From positions 1 through 64,000 of the forward strand of contig JASCPE010000005.1 of NCBI GenBank assembly GCA_029959865.1: a stretch of DNA of 64,000 bases, given 5' to 3'. A model generated the notes under the pieces. It did no database searches. It had not been told where the DNA came from and saw nothing but the letters and a program-made list of their open reading frames with translations. A program made the position numbers and the translations under genes. Source of the DNA: Microbacteriaceae bacterium PS02070. GTDB lineage: Bacteria > Actinomycetota > Actinomycetes > Actinomycetales > Microbacteriaceae. Below, in pieces: positions 44,403 through 53,239 of this stretch. Each line of letters starts with the position of its first letter. Position 1 is the first letter of the stretch.

Positions 44403-45509
44403 GTGTCAGAACGATTCCACGATGATGTCGACTGGGCGACTGCCGCTGAGCAGTCGAGCGAGGTCGATGAAGCGCAGGAAGGCGACATTCTCGCCGCCGA
44501 GGAGGCATCCTCGTCTCCGGCCGAGCACAACGCCGTCCACGTAGAGGGCGACGTCGAGGACTCGGACGAGACCGCTGAAGACCTCGACCTGGAGGCGGAC
44601 CCGGAGGCCGACGCGATCGTGAACGATGCCCTGGAGATCGACGAGACCGCCGAAGCCGAGGCCGCTGCAGACGTCTTGACCGAGGCCGCCGCCGAGGAAG
44701 AAGCCGAAGCCGCCGCCGACGCAGCCGATGAGGTCACCCCGTACGACGGACCCGACGTCAACGGCGAGCCGGACGAGCCCGCGCTGCCCGCGAGCTTCCT
44801 CGATGACTTCGAGGCGGCCACCGTCACGGTCAACAAGGCGGAGGGAAGCGACGAGGTCTCCGAGGACGTCGACCCCGCTGACGCGGAGGAAGACCCCTAT
44901 GAGGCGTTCCGCGCCGACCTGCGCGCGCTGCCGGGCAAGTGGTACGTCATTCACTCCTATGCCGGCTTCGAGCGCAAGGTGAAGGCGAACATCGAGCAGC
45001 GCAAGAGCTCGCTCGAGGTGGAAGAGGACATCTACCAGATTGAGGTCCCGATGGAGGACGTCGTCGAGATCAAGAACGGTCAGCGCAAGATGGTCACGCG
45101 CGTCCGGATCCCCGGCTACGTGCTCGTGCGCATGGAGCTCAACGAGGACACCTGGTCCGTCGTGCGGCACACCCCGGGCGTCACGGGCTTCGTCGGCAAC
45201 GCCCACAACCCGACACCCCTCCGCTTCGAAGAGGCCTTCAACATGCTGAAGTCGCTCGCCGAGGTCAAGGAGACGGCGCCGGCCAAGGGCACCGCGACCA
45301 AGGGGTCGCCGACGCAGGCGCGTACCGCTCCGGCCGAGGTCGACTTCGAGATCGGCGAGACGATCACGATCAAGGAAGGCTCCTTCGCGGGTCTTCCCGG
45401 CACGATCAGCGAGATCAAGCCGGAGAGCGGCAAGCTCACGGTCCTCGTTTCGCTCTTCGAGCGTGAGACGCCCGTCGAGCTGTCGTTCGACCAGGTCACC
45501 AAGCTCTGA
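44403..45509 (+). CDS. nusG: Transcription termination/antitermination factor NusG
   Basis: A 368-residue factor binding RNA polymerase. The first 175 residues are an Asp/Glu/Ala-rich disordered extension, found in many actinobacterial NusG proteins. The NGN domain starts at about 179 ([20 protein letters not shown]) and includes [13 protein letters not shown] and [11 protein letters not shown]. The C-terminal KOW domain (about 312-368) reads [23 protein letters not shown] 44403 is taken as start, with a GAAAGAG ribosome-binding site. Its transcript ends at the hairpin at 45546. Confidence 0.95.
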   Translation: MSERFHDDVDWATAAEQSSEVDEAQEGDILAAEEASSSPAEHNAVHVEGDVEDSDETAEDLDLEADPEADAIVNDALEIDETAEAEAAADVLTEAAAEEEAEAAADAADEVTPYDGPDVNGEPDEPALPASFLDDFEAATVTVNKAEGSDEVSEDVDPADAEEDPYEAFRADLRALPGKWYVIHSYAGFERKVKANIEQRKSSLEVEEDIYQIEVPMEDVVEIKNGQRKMVTRVRIPGYVLVRMELNEDTWSVVRHTPGVTGFVGNAHNPTPLRFEEAFNMLKSLAEVKETAPAKGTATKGSPTQARTAPAEVDFEIGETITIKEGSFAGLPGTISEIKPESGKLTVLVSLFERETPVELSFDQVTKL

Positions 45510-45545
45510 CAATCACGTCAACACGGTCCACCGGCCGTGTGCGTT

Positions 45546-45580
45546 CGGCCCGGCGTCGGTATCCCGATGCCGGGCCGTTT
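45546..45580 (+). terminator. Terminator after nusG
   Basis: CGGCCCGGC (45546-45554) and GCCGGGCCG (45569-45577) form the outer stem. TCGG/CCGA form an inner stem with a 4-base loop after one G-T wobble, and TTT follows. It ends the secE-nusG transcript and separates it from rplK-rplA. Confidence 0.75.
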
Positions 45581-45635
45581 GGCGTCCGTGCGTGCCCGCA
45601 GGGGCCGCGGATGCGCTGTGGCGTTCGTGCGCCGG

Positions 45636-45833
45636 CTAGTTCTTCTTGATCGCTGTCCGGATGCGCTCGTACCACCCTTGAGTGGCGATCGCGTGCTCGA
45701 CGTCTCCGCCGGCGACAATGCCGGCTGCCGCGCCTTGGAATGATGCGAAGCATTGGTCGCATAGCACTCGAGTTGCGGTGTGATTTCCGGCTCCGCGGAT
45801 CCGGCCTCGGCAACTGTCACATCGTGCGCTCAT
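45636..45833 (-). CDS. Small zinc-ribbon protein of unknown function
   Basis: A 65-residue protein on the strand opposite to the ribosomal genes. Two CxxC pairs, CDSC near residue 5 and CDQC near residue 25, separated by 17 residues, make a likely zinc ribbon; a C-terminal helical part ends in [12 protein letters not shown]. The start ATG has a strong GGAGGGA ribosome-binding site 8 bases upstream, which supports a real gene over the longer frames. It sits between nusG and rplK, pointing away from rplK, so its promoter must overlap the rplK upstream region. I do not recognise the family name. Confidence 0.7.
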   Translation of the reverse strand: MSARCDSCRGRIRGAGNHTATRVLCDQCFASFQGAAAGIVAGGDVEHAIATQGWYERIRTAIKKN

Positions 45834-45904
45834 GAGATGCTCCCTCCGTGTGAGGCCACTGTACCAAGCGGGTATCTCGGGTTCTGGTGGGGGCCCGTGT
45901 GCGG

Positions 45905-46020
45905 TAGACTTGTGTGGTTTGCGTGCGGGTTTCTGCATGCACATCGACAACCACCGTCCGGAAGTGCCGGACGAGTGGGAGACCGGATGCGATTCGCGTC
46001 CGCTCGACGAAAGGAAAACA
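45905..46020 (+). promoter_or_regulatory. Promoter and structured leader of rplK-rplA
   Basis: A TAGACT -10 element lies at 45905-45910, with only a weak -35 (TTCTGG, 45882-45887) 17 bases before it. The leader of about 105 bases contains the hairpin GTCCGG/CCGGAC (45956-45972, 5-base loop) followed by GTGGGAGACCGG, a segment often seen before rplK in actinobacteria and a possible site for autogenous control. The rplK ribosome-binding site is the AAAGGAA at 46010-46016. Confidence 0.45.
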
Positions 46021-46452
46021 ATGGCACCGAAGAAGAAGGTGACCGGCCTGATCAAGCTTCAGATCAACGCCGGTGCAGCCAACCCGGCGCCGCCGATCGG
46101 CCCCGCGCTCGGTCAGCATGGCGTCAACATCATGGAGTTCTGCAAGGCGTACAACGCCGCGACCGAGTCGCAGCGCGGCAACGTCGTTCCCGTGGAGATC
46201 ACCGTCTACGAGGACCGCAGCTTCACGTTCATCCTGAAGACCCCGCCGGCCGCGGAGCTGATCAAGAAGGCAGCGGGCGTCGGCAAGGGTTCGCCCACCC
46301 CGCACACCACGAAGGTCGGCAAGCTCACCAAGGAGCAGGTCCGTCAGATCGCTGAAACCAAGCAGCCTGACCTGAACGCAAACGACATCGAGGCCGCCTC
46401 GAAGATCATCGCCGGCACCGCCCGTTCCATGGGCATCACGGTCGAGAGCTGA
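46021..46452 (+). CDS. rplK: 50S ribosomal protein L11
   Basis: A 143-residue ribosomal protein of the GTPase-associated centre. The N-terminal domain has [20 protein letters not shown] and [20 protein letters not shown]; the C-terminal RNA-binding domain has [20 protein letters not shown] and ends ARSMGITVE. All are near-invariant. It is followed by rplA after 13 bases. The ATG at 46021 gives the standard length. Confidence 0.98.
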   Translation: MAPKKKVTGLIKLQINAGAANPAPPIGPALGQHGVNIMEFCKAYNAATESQRGNVVPVEITVYEDRSFTFILKTPPAAELIKKAAGVGKGSPTPHTTKVGKLTKEQVRQIAETKQPDLNANDIEAASKIIAGTARSMGITVES

Positions 46453-46465
46453 GGGGGAGAGAACA

Positions 46466-47155
46466 ATGGCTAAGTCCAAGGCATACGAAGCAGCGGCCGC
46501 AAAGGTCGACCGCGACAAGTTCTACAGCGCATCCGAGGCTGTCGCCCTCGCGAAGGAGACCGGGTCGAAGAAGTTCGACTCGACCGTCGAGGTTGCTCTC
46601 AAGCTCGCTGTTGACCCGCGCAAGGCGGACCAGATGGTTCGTGGCACGGTCATCCTGCCCCACGGCACCGGCAAGACCGCTCGCGTCATCGTGTTCGCGA
46701 CCGGCCCGGCCGCCGAGGCAGCGATCGCGGCAGGCGCAGATGAGGTCGGCGGCGCCGAGCTCATCGAGAAGGTCGCCGGCGGCTGGACCGCATTCGATGC
46801 GGCTGTCGCCACGCCCGAGCTCATGGGCCAGGTCGGTCGTCTCGGTAAGGTCCTGGGTCCCCGCGGCCTGATGCCGAACCCGAAGACCGGCACCGTGACC
46901 CCCAACGCCGCGAAGGCGGTTGAGGAGATCAAGGGCGGAAAGATCGAGTTCCGTGTCGACAAGCACGCCAACATCCACCTCGTCGTGGGGAAGGCGTCCT
47001 TCTCGAGCGACCAGCTCGAGGAGAACGTCAAGGCCGCGATCGATGAGATCGTGCGTCTGAAGCCGGCCAGCTCGAAGGGTCGCTACATCCAGAAGGGTGC
47101 CATGTCGACGACGTTCGGCCCGGGCATCCCGCTGGACGTCAACGCGTTCGCCTGA
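46466..47155 (+). CDS. rplA: 50S ribosomal protein L1
   Basis: A 229-residue protein of the L1 stalk, in many bacteria also a translational repressor of its own operon. It shows [35 protein letters not shown], the signature [20 protein letters not shown], and the C-terminal [11 protein letters not shown]. It is second in rplK-rplA and ends at a strong terminator. Confidence 0.98.
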   Translation: MAKSKAYEAAAAKVDRDKFYSASEAVALAKETGSKKFDSTVEVALKLAVDPRKADQMVRGTVILPHGTGKTARVIVFATGPAAEAAIAAGADEVGGAELIEKVAGGWTAFDAAVATPELMGQVGRLGKVLGPRGLMPNPKTGTVTPNAAKAVEEIKGGKIEFRVDKHANIHLVVGKASFSSDQLEENVKAAIDEIVRLKPASSKGRYIQKGAMSTTFGPGIPLDVNAFA

Positions 47156-47170
47156 TCGCCGCGCATTTCA

Positions 47171-47210
47171 CGCAGGGCCTCACCTTCGGGTGAGGCCCTG
47201 CGTCGTTTTC
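47171..47210 (+). terminator. Rho-independent terminator after rplA
   Basis: CGCAGGGCCTCACC (47171-47184) pairs perfectly with GGTGAGGCCCTGCG (47189-47202) around loop TTCG, followed by TCGTTTTCGT. Confidence 0.9.
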
Positions 47211-47326
47211 GTCGCACGGGGGGAGGGCGGGAATGACGTGGCGTGACGGTGGATTTGGAACGATGGCGATTCCTTGGTGAAATAGCGCGTCCCACCGCAC
47301 CAGCACCTCGCACCACAGGAGTTCTC

Positions 47327-48145
47327 ATGAACCGCACTCGTTTCGCCGCCGCCGTCAGCCTCGCACTTGCCGGAGGGCTTGTTCTGGCCGGGTGCGCGTC
47401 CGACGGCGACGGCTCGGGTTCGGGTGCGGCCGAGACCGGCAACGAGTTCGACCTCGTGACGGGGGGCACGCTCACCGTCGGTACGGAGGGCACCTACCGT
47501 CCCTTCAGTTACCACGAGGATGGTGGCTCCGGCGCCCTGACCGGCTACGACATCGAGATCATCACCGCGGTCGCGGAGAAGCTCGATCTGGAGATCGCGT
47601 TCCAGGAGACCCAGTGGGACGGCATCTTCGCCGGCCTCGATGCGGGACGCTTCGACGTGATCGCCAATCAGGTCTCGATCAACCCCGAGCGCGAAGAGCT
47701 CTACCTCTTCAGCACGCCCTACACCGTCTCGCCCGGAGTCGTGATCGTGCCCGAAGACAACACCGACATCACCTCACTGGAGGACCTCGCGGGCAAGACC
47801 ACGGCGCAGTCGCGCACGAGCAACTGGTACGAGGTCGCGACCGAAGCCGGCGCCACAGTCGAACCCGTCGAGGGCTGGGCCCAGGCAGCCACGCTGCTGC
47901 GTCAGGGACGCGTCGATGCAACGGTCAACGACAAGCTGACCTTCCTCGACTACCAGGAAACGGAGGGGGAGACCGGCCTGAAGGTCGCCGCCGAACTCGA
48001 TGACGCCTCCGAGAACGCGTTCGCCTTCACCAAGGACAAGGACACCCTCGTCGCAGCGGTGGACGAGGCCCTCGCCGAGCTCAAGGAAGACGGCACGATC
48101 GCCGAGATCAGCGAGAAGTACTTCGGTGAAGACGTCTCCGAATGA
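47327..48145 (+). CDS. Amino-acid ABC transporter substrate-binding lipoprotein (family 3)
   Basis: A 272-residue lipoprotein. The signal NRTRFAAAVSLALAGGLVLA ends at the lipobox LAGC with Cys at about 23. The solute-binding family 3 fold is clear: GTLTVGTEGTYRPFSY, TGYDIEIITAVAEKL, ETQWDGIFAGLDAGRFDVIA and the C-terminal GTIAEISEKYFGEDV. It binds a polar amino acid, possibly cystine or glutamine. GGAG lies 8 bases before the ATG. It heads a three-gene importer with permease and ATPase. Confidence 0.9.
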   Translation: MNRTRFAAAVSLALAGGLVLAGCASDGDGSGSGAAETGNEFDLVTGGTLTVGTEGTYRPFSYHEDGGSGALTGYDIEIITAVAEKLDLEIAFQETQWDGIFAGLDAGRFDVIANQVSINPEREELYLFSTPYTVSPGVVIVPEDNTDITSLEDLAGKTTAQSRTSNWYEVATEAGATVEPVEGWAQAATLLRQGRVDATVNDKLTFLDYQETEGETGLKVAAELDDASENAFAFTKDKDTLVAAVDEALAELKEDGTIAEISEKYFGEDVSE

Positions 48146-48175
48146 TGAGCATGCAATGACCGCCGGGATGGGCTG

Positions 48176-48841
48176 ATGGATGAGTTTCTCCAGATCTTCG
48201 CGGAGTCGTTCTGGCCGATCGCCTGGCAGGGCATCGTCGGCACGATCCCGCTCGCGCTGATCACGATGGCGATCGGGCTCGTGATCGCCCTCGGCGTCGC
48301 GTTGATGAGACTGTCGAAGAACCGCTTCGTCTCTTGGCTGGCACGCGCCTACATCTCGGCGATCCGTGGAACACCGATGCTGGTTCAGCTCTTCGTGATC
48401 TTCTACGGACTGCCCTCGGTCGGTATCACCATCCCGCCGTGGCCGAGCGCCATCATCGCGCTCTCGCTCAATGTCGGAGGCTACGCCGCCGAGGTCATCC
48501 GGGCGGCGATCCTCTCCGTCCCCCAGGGGCAGTGGGAGGCGGCGTACACGATTCGGATGAGTCGTTCCGTTGCGCTCCGGCGGATCATCCTGCCCCAGGC
48601 GGCTCGTGTCTCGGTGCCGCCGCTGTCGAACACCTTTATCTCGCTCGTGAAGGACACCTCCCTGGCATCGGTCATCACCGTGAGTGAGCTGTTCCGCGAG
48701 GCGCAGAACATCGCAGGCGCGACGTATCAGTTCCTGGCGGTCTACCTCGTCGCCGCGATCGTGTACTGGATCATCTGCCTCGTTCTCTCGTTCGGGCAGG
48801 ACCTGCTGGAGAAGCGATTGGACCGTTATGTCGCACGCTGA
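48176..48841 (+). CDS. Amino-acid ABC transporter permease (HisM-type)
   Basis: A 221-residue permease with about five membrane helices. [20 protein letters not shown] is the family signature of polar amino-acid permeases, and the EAA loop is [20 protein letters not shown]. It overlaps the ATPase gene by 14 bases. It works with the binding protein at 47327. Confidence 0.92.
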   Translation: MDEFLQIFAESFWPIAWQGIVGTIPLALITMAIGLVIALGVALMRLSKNRFVSWLARAYISAIRGTPMLVQLFVIFYGLPSVGITIPPWPSAIIALSLNVGGYAAEVIRAAILSVPQGQWEAAYTIRMSRSVALRRIILPQAARVSVPPLSNTFISLVKDTSLASVITVSELFREAQNIAGATYQFLAVYLVAAIVYWIICLVLSFGQDLLEKRLDRYVAR

Positions 48842-49610
48842 GACTGCGTCGCCTTCGTCCGTGCTCGCCGCGACGGGATTGCGCAAGCGTTTCGGCGACA
48901 ACGAAGTGCTCAAAGGGTTCGACCTCGATGTGCATCGGGGTGAGGTCATCGCGCTGATCGGCCCCAGTGGTTCGGGCAAGACGACGGCCCTGCGTTCACT
49001 GAACGGACTCGAGACCCCCGACGCCGGCACGATCGTCGCGGGAGAACTGACCGTGGACTTTGCCGAGCGGGTCACGAACCGCACGCGCGATCGACTCCGC
49101 GACCTCTCCTCGATGGTGTTCCAACATCACAATCTCTTCCCGCACCTCACGGTCCTGGAGAATGTGACCGAGGGGCTCACGGTCGTGCAGGGATTGAAGA
49201 AAGCCGAGGCGAAGGCGCGCGCGCTTCCTCTGCTCGAGCGAGTCGGTCTCGCAGAGAAGGCGAACGACTATCCGGCGTCGCTCTCCGGCGGCCAGCAGCA
49301 GCGCGTCGGGATCGTGCGCGCTCTCGCGCTGGAACCCGACCTGCTCCTGTTCGATGAGCCGACCAGTGCGCTGGACCCGGAGCTCGTCGGTGAAGTGCTC
49401 ACCGTCATCAAAGAGCTCGCCGAGCAAGGCTGGACGATGGTCATCGTCACGCACGAGCTCGATTTCGCGCGGCGGGTGGCCGATCGGATTCTCTTCCTGG
49501 ATGGCGGCGGCGTCGTGGAGTCCGGGTCACCGGAGCAGATCTTCCGTAACCCGCAGCACCCCCGCACGCGCCGCTTCCTCGATCGCATTCTGCGCCCCTT
49601 CGGCGACTGA
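48828..49610 (+). CDS. Amino-acid ABC transporter ATP-binding protein (GlnQ-type)
   Basis: A 260-residue ATPase with Walker [11 protein letters not shown]-loop [18 protein letters not shown] (typical of amino-acid importers), signature [15 protein letters not shown], Walker [13 protein letters not shown] and the His in VIVTHE. The start is the ATG at 48828, inside the permease gene's end, so translation is coupled. Confidence 0.93.
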   Translation: MSHAETASPSSVLAATGLRKRFGDNEVLKGFDLDVHRGEVIALIGPSGSGKTTALRSLNGLETPDAGTIVAGELTVDFAERVTNRTRDRLRDLSSMVFQHHNLFPHLTVLENVTEGLTVVQGLKKAEAKARALPLLERVGLAEKANDYPASLSGGQQQRVGIVRALALEPDLLLFDEPTSALDPELVGEVLTVIKELAEQGWTMVIVTHELDFARRVADRILFLDGGGVVESGSPEQIFRNPQHPRTRRFLDRILRPFGD

Positions 49611-49640
49611 GCACTGCCTCTCGCGAGACGCCGCTCGCGG

Positions 49641-49916
49641 CTAGCGCGTCTGCGCGATGGAGAAGTCGGACGTGCCCTCGGGGTGGCGTTCATCGACGGT
49701 GACGGCGTCCACCCGCGCGCCGGGCGGTCCGGAGCGCATGCCCTCGAGCACGCGCTCGATGGCCTCCGGGGTGCCTTCGAGTTCCGCCTCGACCGATCCG
49801 TCGCGCCGGTTTCGCACCCACCCGGTGACGCCCTCGGCGCGCGCAGCCTCGCGCAGTGTGTAGCGGTACCCGACTCCCTGGACAGTGCCGGTGACGATGG
49901 CTCGGACGCGCTTCAT
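49641..49916 (-). CDS. Acylphosphatase
   Basis: A 91-residue enzyme splitting acylphosphates. The motif GTVQGVGYRYTLREAARAEG contains the catalytic Arg of VQGVGYR, and VTGWVRNRRDGSVEAELEG supplies the catalytic Asn. Length is standard. GAGGAG directly abuts ATG 49916; an in-frame ATG at 49955 overlaps the lysE stop (ATGA) and may be the true, coupled start, adding 13 residues. It is cotranscribed with lysE. Confidence 0.92.
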   Translation of the reverse strand: MKRVRAIVTGTVQGVGYRYTLREAARAEGVTGWVRNRRDGSVEAELEGTPEAIERVLEGMRSGPPGARVDAVTVDERHPEGTSDFSIAQTR

Positions 49917-49951
49917 CTCCTCATTGTCGCCGAGCACGTCGGGCGCGCGGT

Positions 49952-50650
49952 TCATGTTGAGGCGATGAGCCCGACCGCGATCATCACCATGACGACTGCG
50001 ATCGAGCCATCGACGATGCGCCACGCGCGCGGAGTCGCGAGCCAGCCGGACAGCAACCGTGCACCGACCGTCAGCACCGTGAACCAGATCAGGCTGGCGG
50101 CGACGGCACCCGCGCCGAACCACCAGCGCAAATCCCCGTGGGTCGCGGCGACGGAGCCGAGCAGGATGACGGTGTCGAGGTAGACGTGGGGGTTCAGCCA
50201 CGTCAGCGCGAGACAGGTCAAGAGGACCGGGAGAAGCGTCTTACGAGTGGATGGCGCGGCCGTCAACGTCGTAGTTCTCCCCGCGGTCGAGCCGCCGGTT
50301 CCGTGGTCCGCCGGTTCGTCGAGCACCACCGGGATGGGGGCCGTCTCTGGATCGAGGACCGGGCGCGTGGGTCGGAGAGCCCGCCACGCCGCCAGCGCTC
50401 CGTAGGCGAGGAGGAAGACTGCCCCGCCCCACTTGGCCGCACCGATCAGCCACGGAGCCCGCTCCATCAACACCCCGAAGCCCGCGACGCCGGCGACGAT
50501 GAGGATCACATCCGAGACAGCGCACACGATCGCGATGGCGATGGGATGCTCACGGCGGACCGCCTGGCGCAGGATGAAGGCGTTCTGCGCGCCGATCGCG
50601 ACGATGAGGGAGATGCAGAGTCCGAAGCCGGAGAGGAGAGAGGAGATCAC
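49952..50650 (-). CDS. LysE/ArgO family amino-acid exporter
   Basis: A 232-residue exporter with about six helices, in the size range of LysE. The N-terminus SGFGLCISLIVAIGAQNAFI and LTWLNPHVYLDTVILLGSV are LysE/ArgO family marks; the middle loop is hydrophilic. It exports lysine and arginine when the cell has excess. The GTG at 50650 is chosen because LysE proteins begin at this point; the longest frame starts 19 residues earlier. It diverges from the lysG-type activator at 50719. Confidence 0.88.
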   Translation of the reverse strand: MISSLLSGFGLCISLIVAIGAQNAFILRQAVRREHPIAIAIVCAVSDVILIVAGVAGFGVLMERAPWLIGAAKWGGAVFLLAYGALAAWRALRPTRPVLDPETAPIPVVLDEPADHGTGGSTAGRTTTLTAAPSTRKTLLPVLLTCLALTWLNPHVYLDTVILLGSVAATHGDLRWWFGAGAVAASLIWFTVLTVGARLLSGWLATPRAWRIVDGSIAVVMVMIAVGLIAST

Positions 50651-50702
50651 CCTTCGACGGTATGGGCGATTGTTCATGAGGTCCAGTTCACGTTTCTTCA
50701 TT

Positions 50703-50723
50703 AACATAAGCTGTACTTATGTT
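50703..50723. promoter_or_regulatory. Inverted repeat overlapping the lysG start codon
   Basis: AACATAAG (50703-50710) and CTTATGTT (50716-50723) are perfect 8-bp inverted arms with a 5-base spacer. The lysG-type ATG (50719-50721) is inside the right arm. TAAGCT at 50707-50712 could serve as a -10 with the ATG as first transcribed codon. Confidence 0.6.
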
Positions 50724-51600
50724 CCAACTGCCGCCTGAACTCGTGGAAACGCTCGCCGTCGTGATCGACGCGGGAAGCTTCGATGCGGCCTCGCGTCGCC
50801 TGCACATCACGCCCTCCGCGGTCAGTCAGCGCATCAAGCAGCTCGAGCAGATCGTCGGGCGCGTCCTCGTGGTGAGGGCCCGCCCCGTGCGCGCGACGGA
50901 CGCGGCCACACCGCTTGTTCGGTACGCGCGGGAGCTCGCACTGCTCGAGCAGGACGCGCTGGCGACCTTCGAGCAGGGATCCTCGACCTTCTCCCTGCCG
51001 TTGGCAGTGAATGCCGACTCGCTCGCGACGTGGTTCCTCGCGCCGCTCGGCCGCCTCGCAGCACGCCTGCCGGTCGTCTTCGATATTCATCGTGACGACC
51101 AGGAGTTCACCGCAGACCTGCTGGAATCCGGCGCAGTGATGGGGGCGGTCACGTCGCGGTCGGATCCGGTGACGGGGTGCAGCGTCAGTGCGCTGGGGGC
51201 GATGCGCTACCTGGCGGTGGCGACGTCGGAGGCGTTCGAGAGGTGGTTTGCCGACGGCGTCACCGTCGCTGCGCTCGAGAACGCTCCCGTCATCGACTTC
51301 GACCGGCGTGACGACCTGCAAGCCCGGTGGTTGATGGACCGGGGTGTGGATCCGCGGCGCCCGCCACGTCACCGGATGCCCGCGTCGAGCGAGTATCAGG
51401 CGGCAACCTACATGGGGCTCGGCTGGGCATTGCTCACTGTGGAGCAGGCAGCCGACGGCCTGGAGGACGGGTCACTGCGCCTTCTGGGTGGAGCACCGAT
51501 GGACGTGCCGTTGTACTGGCAGCAATGGATGCTTCGCTCGACTCTGCTCGACGACGTTGCTCGCGAGATCGTCGCTGAAGGACAGCGGGTTTTGCTCTGA
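50719..51600 (+). CDS. LysG/ArgP-type LysR family transcriptional activator of the exporter
   Basis: A 293-residue LysR regulator. The HTH is LPPELVETLAVVIDAGSFDA followed by ASRRLHITPSAVSQRIKQLE, the characteristic start of LysG/ArgP. The effector domain follows to the end. The family activates lysE when lysine, arginine or citrulline accumulates. No ribosome-binding site precedes the ATG, so a leaderless mRNA is likely. It diverges from lysE. Confidence 0.9.
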   Translation: MFQLPPELVETLAVVIDAGSFDAASRRLHITPSAVSQRIKQLEQIVGRVLVVRARPVRATDAATPLVRYARELALLEQDALATFEQGSSTFSLPLAVNADSLATWFLAPLGRLAARLPVVFDIHRDDQEFTADLLESGAVMGAVTSRSDPVTGCSVSALGAMRYLAVATSEAFERWFADGVTVAALENAPVIDFDRRDDLQARWLMDRGVDPRRPPRHRMPASSEYQAATYMGLGWALLTVEQAADGLEDGSLRLLGGAPMDVPLYWQQWMLRSTLLDDVAREIVAEGQRVLL

Positions 51601-52629
51601 CTACGCCTCGGCGACGGTCAGGACGGTCTTTCCGCGTGTGTGCCCGCGCTCGAGCTCGATGTGGGCACGCGCCGCGTCGGAAAAGTCATAGACACCGTCG
51701 AGGAACACTTGGATCGCACCCGAGTCGATGAGACGGCCGATCGTGGCAAGGACACCGCCATCGGGAATCACCCGGTAGGAGGTCGCTCGGACGCCCGCTT
51801 CCGCGGCGGCGGCCTGGTATCCCGGCCACGAACCGGTCGGCACATTGATGTACAGGCCGCCCGCGCGCAGGACGTCGAGCGAGCGGGAGCCGGTGTCGTC
51901 ATGGATATTGCCGATGAGGTCGATGACCACGTCGAAGGTGCCCGCTTCCTCGAACCGGGTGGTCGTGTAGTCCACGACGACGGAGGCGCCGAGCTCGCGC
52001 ATCCAGGACAGGTTGTGGGAGGAGGCGGTCGCGGTGACGTGCGCGCCGAAGTACGCGGCGAACTGCACCGCGAAGTGGCCCACGCCGCCCGCCCCGGCGT
52101 GGACGAGCACACGCTGACCTTCGTGAGCGCGCGCGGTCTCCACGACGATTCCCCACGCGGTCAGCGCCGCAAGTGGGATGCCGGCCGCTTCCGCGTGCGA
52201 GAGCGACGGTGGTTTGCGCGCCAGCGACAAGGATGGAACGGTGACGTACTCGCTGTAGCTGCCGCCCGTGCGCGGAAAGGGAACCATCCCGAACACCTCG
52301 GTCCCCGGCTGCAGCGGATGCGACTCGAACGGGGTCGACACCACGACGCCGCTGAAGTCGAATCCGAGCGTGCTGGGATAGCTGGGGATCTCGGCGGAGA
52401 CACCCTTCCCCGCGCGAGTCTTCGCATCGATGGGGTTCACCCCCGCGGCGACGACGCGGACGAGAAGCTCAGAGATCACAGGGGAGGGCGTCGGAATCTC
52501 GGTGACGCGCAGAACGCTCGGAGGGCCGGGCTCATCGAAGACGACGGCGCGCATCACGGACGGGACCTCGTGGGTGCTCTCGGCGGCGTGGGGCTTTCCC
52601 GCCGACGCGCGCAGGGGGCGAAACCGCAT
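51601..52629 (-). CDS. NADP-dependent quinone-reductase-like oxidoreductase (MDR/zinc-type ADH superfamily)
   Basis: A 342-residue medium-chain dehydrogenase. The core begins MRAVVFDEPGPPSVL at residue 26; GVNPIDAKTRAGKG is the usual quinone-reductase segment, and the cofactor site is VLVHAGAGGVGHFAVQFAA. The zinc ligands of true alcohol dehydrogenases are not evident, so it belongs with QOR/enoyl-reductase types. ATG 52629 has a strong GAAGGAG ribosome-binding site 7 bases upstream and is preferred over ATG 52554. It ends exactly where lysG ends. Confidence 0.87.
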   Translation of the reverse strand: MRFRPLRASAGKPHAAESTHEVPSVMRAVVFDEPGPPSVLRVTEIPTPSPVISELLVRVVAAGVNPIDAKTRAGKGVSAEIPSYPSTLGFDFSGVVVSTPFESHPLQPGTEVFGMVPFPRTGGSYSEYVTVPSLSLARKPPSLSHAEAAGIPLAALTAWGIVVETARAHEGQRVLVHAGAGGVGHFAVQFAAYFGAHVTATASSHNLSWMRELGASVVVDYTTTRFEEAGTFDVVIDLIGNIHDDTGSRSLDVLRAGGLYINVPTGSWPGYQAAAAEAGVRATSYRVIPDGGVLATIGRLIDSGAIQVFLDGVYDFSDAARAHIELERGHTRGKTVLTVAEA

Positions 52630-52750
52630 CCCAGTCTCCTTCCCCGGGCGGCGTCGATACCGCACTGTCTCTCCGGATTTCCTCAGTCAACCTCCCGATT
52701 GTCTCGGGGGTGTTACGTCGGTGCTACCGGGTCGAGAAAGGTCTCCTCGC

Positions 52751-53239
52751 TCAGGGGCGACCGGGCCGGGCGGCCTCCGCGTCGTCGAGGAATCTGCGGA
52801 GAAGGTTCGTGAACGCGGTGATGTCATCGAGGTCCCATGACTCGAACACCTCGGCCAGCAACCCGCGCCGGGGGGCGTGTGCCCGCTCGAATCGAGCAGT
52901 GCCCTCGGCGGTGGGGGAGAGGAGCGTGGAGCGCCCATCGGTCGGGTCTGGGGACCGCTGTACGAGCCTCAGTTCCTCGAGATCGCGCAGGGCGCGGCTG
53001 ACCTGACCCTTATCCATCTGCAGTCGCTCCGCGAGGGCGGAAGAGGTCGTCTGCGGGTCGCGCACAACGGTCGCGAAGATCCGGTAGGTCGCCGGTTGCA
53101 GAGTGGGCTCAATCGCCCGCGCGATCTCGAGCAGTGTCTGTCGTACTTGGTGAACCAGTCGCGCCAGTTCGTTCTCGACCGCGCGAACTGCGGGGGAGTG
53201 GGTATCGTCGGCTGCGTCGCGGTCGGTCATCGTGGTCAT
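52751..53239 (-). CDS. MarR family transcriptional regulator
   Basis: A 162-residue winged-helix repressor. TLQPATYRIFATVVRDPQTT and SSALAERLQMDKGQVSRALR form the DNA-binding part, with the wing LVQRSPDPTDGRSTLLSPT; this DxR wing is a MarR hallmark. It is the second gene of a two-gene operon and overlaps the MFS exporter's stop by ATGA. It probably binds the two palindromes upstream of the operon. Confidence 0.9.
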   Translation of the reverse strand: MTTMTDRDAADDTHSPAVRAVENELARLVHQVRQTLLEIARAIEPTLQPATYRIFATVVRDPQTTSSALAERLQMDKGQVSRALRDLEELRLVQRSPDPTDGRSTLLSPTAEGTARFERAHAPRRGLLAEVFESWDLDDITAFTNLLRRFLDDAEAARPGRP

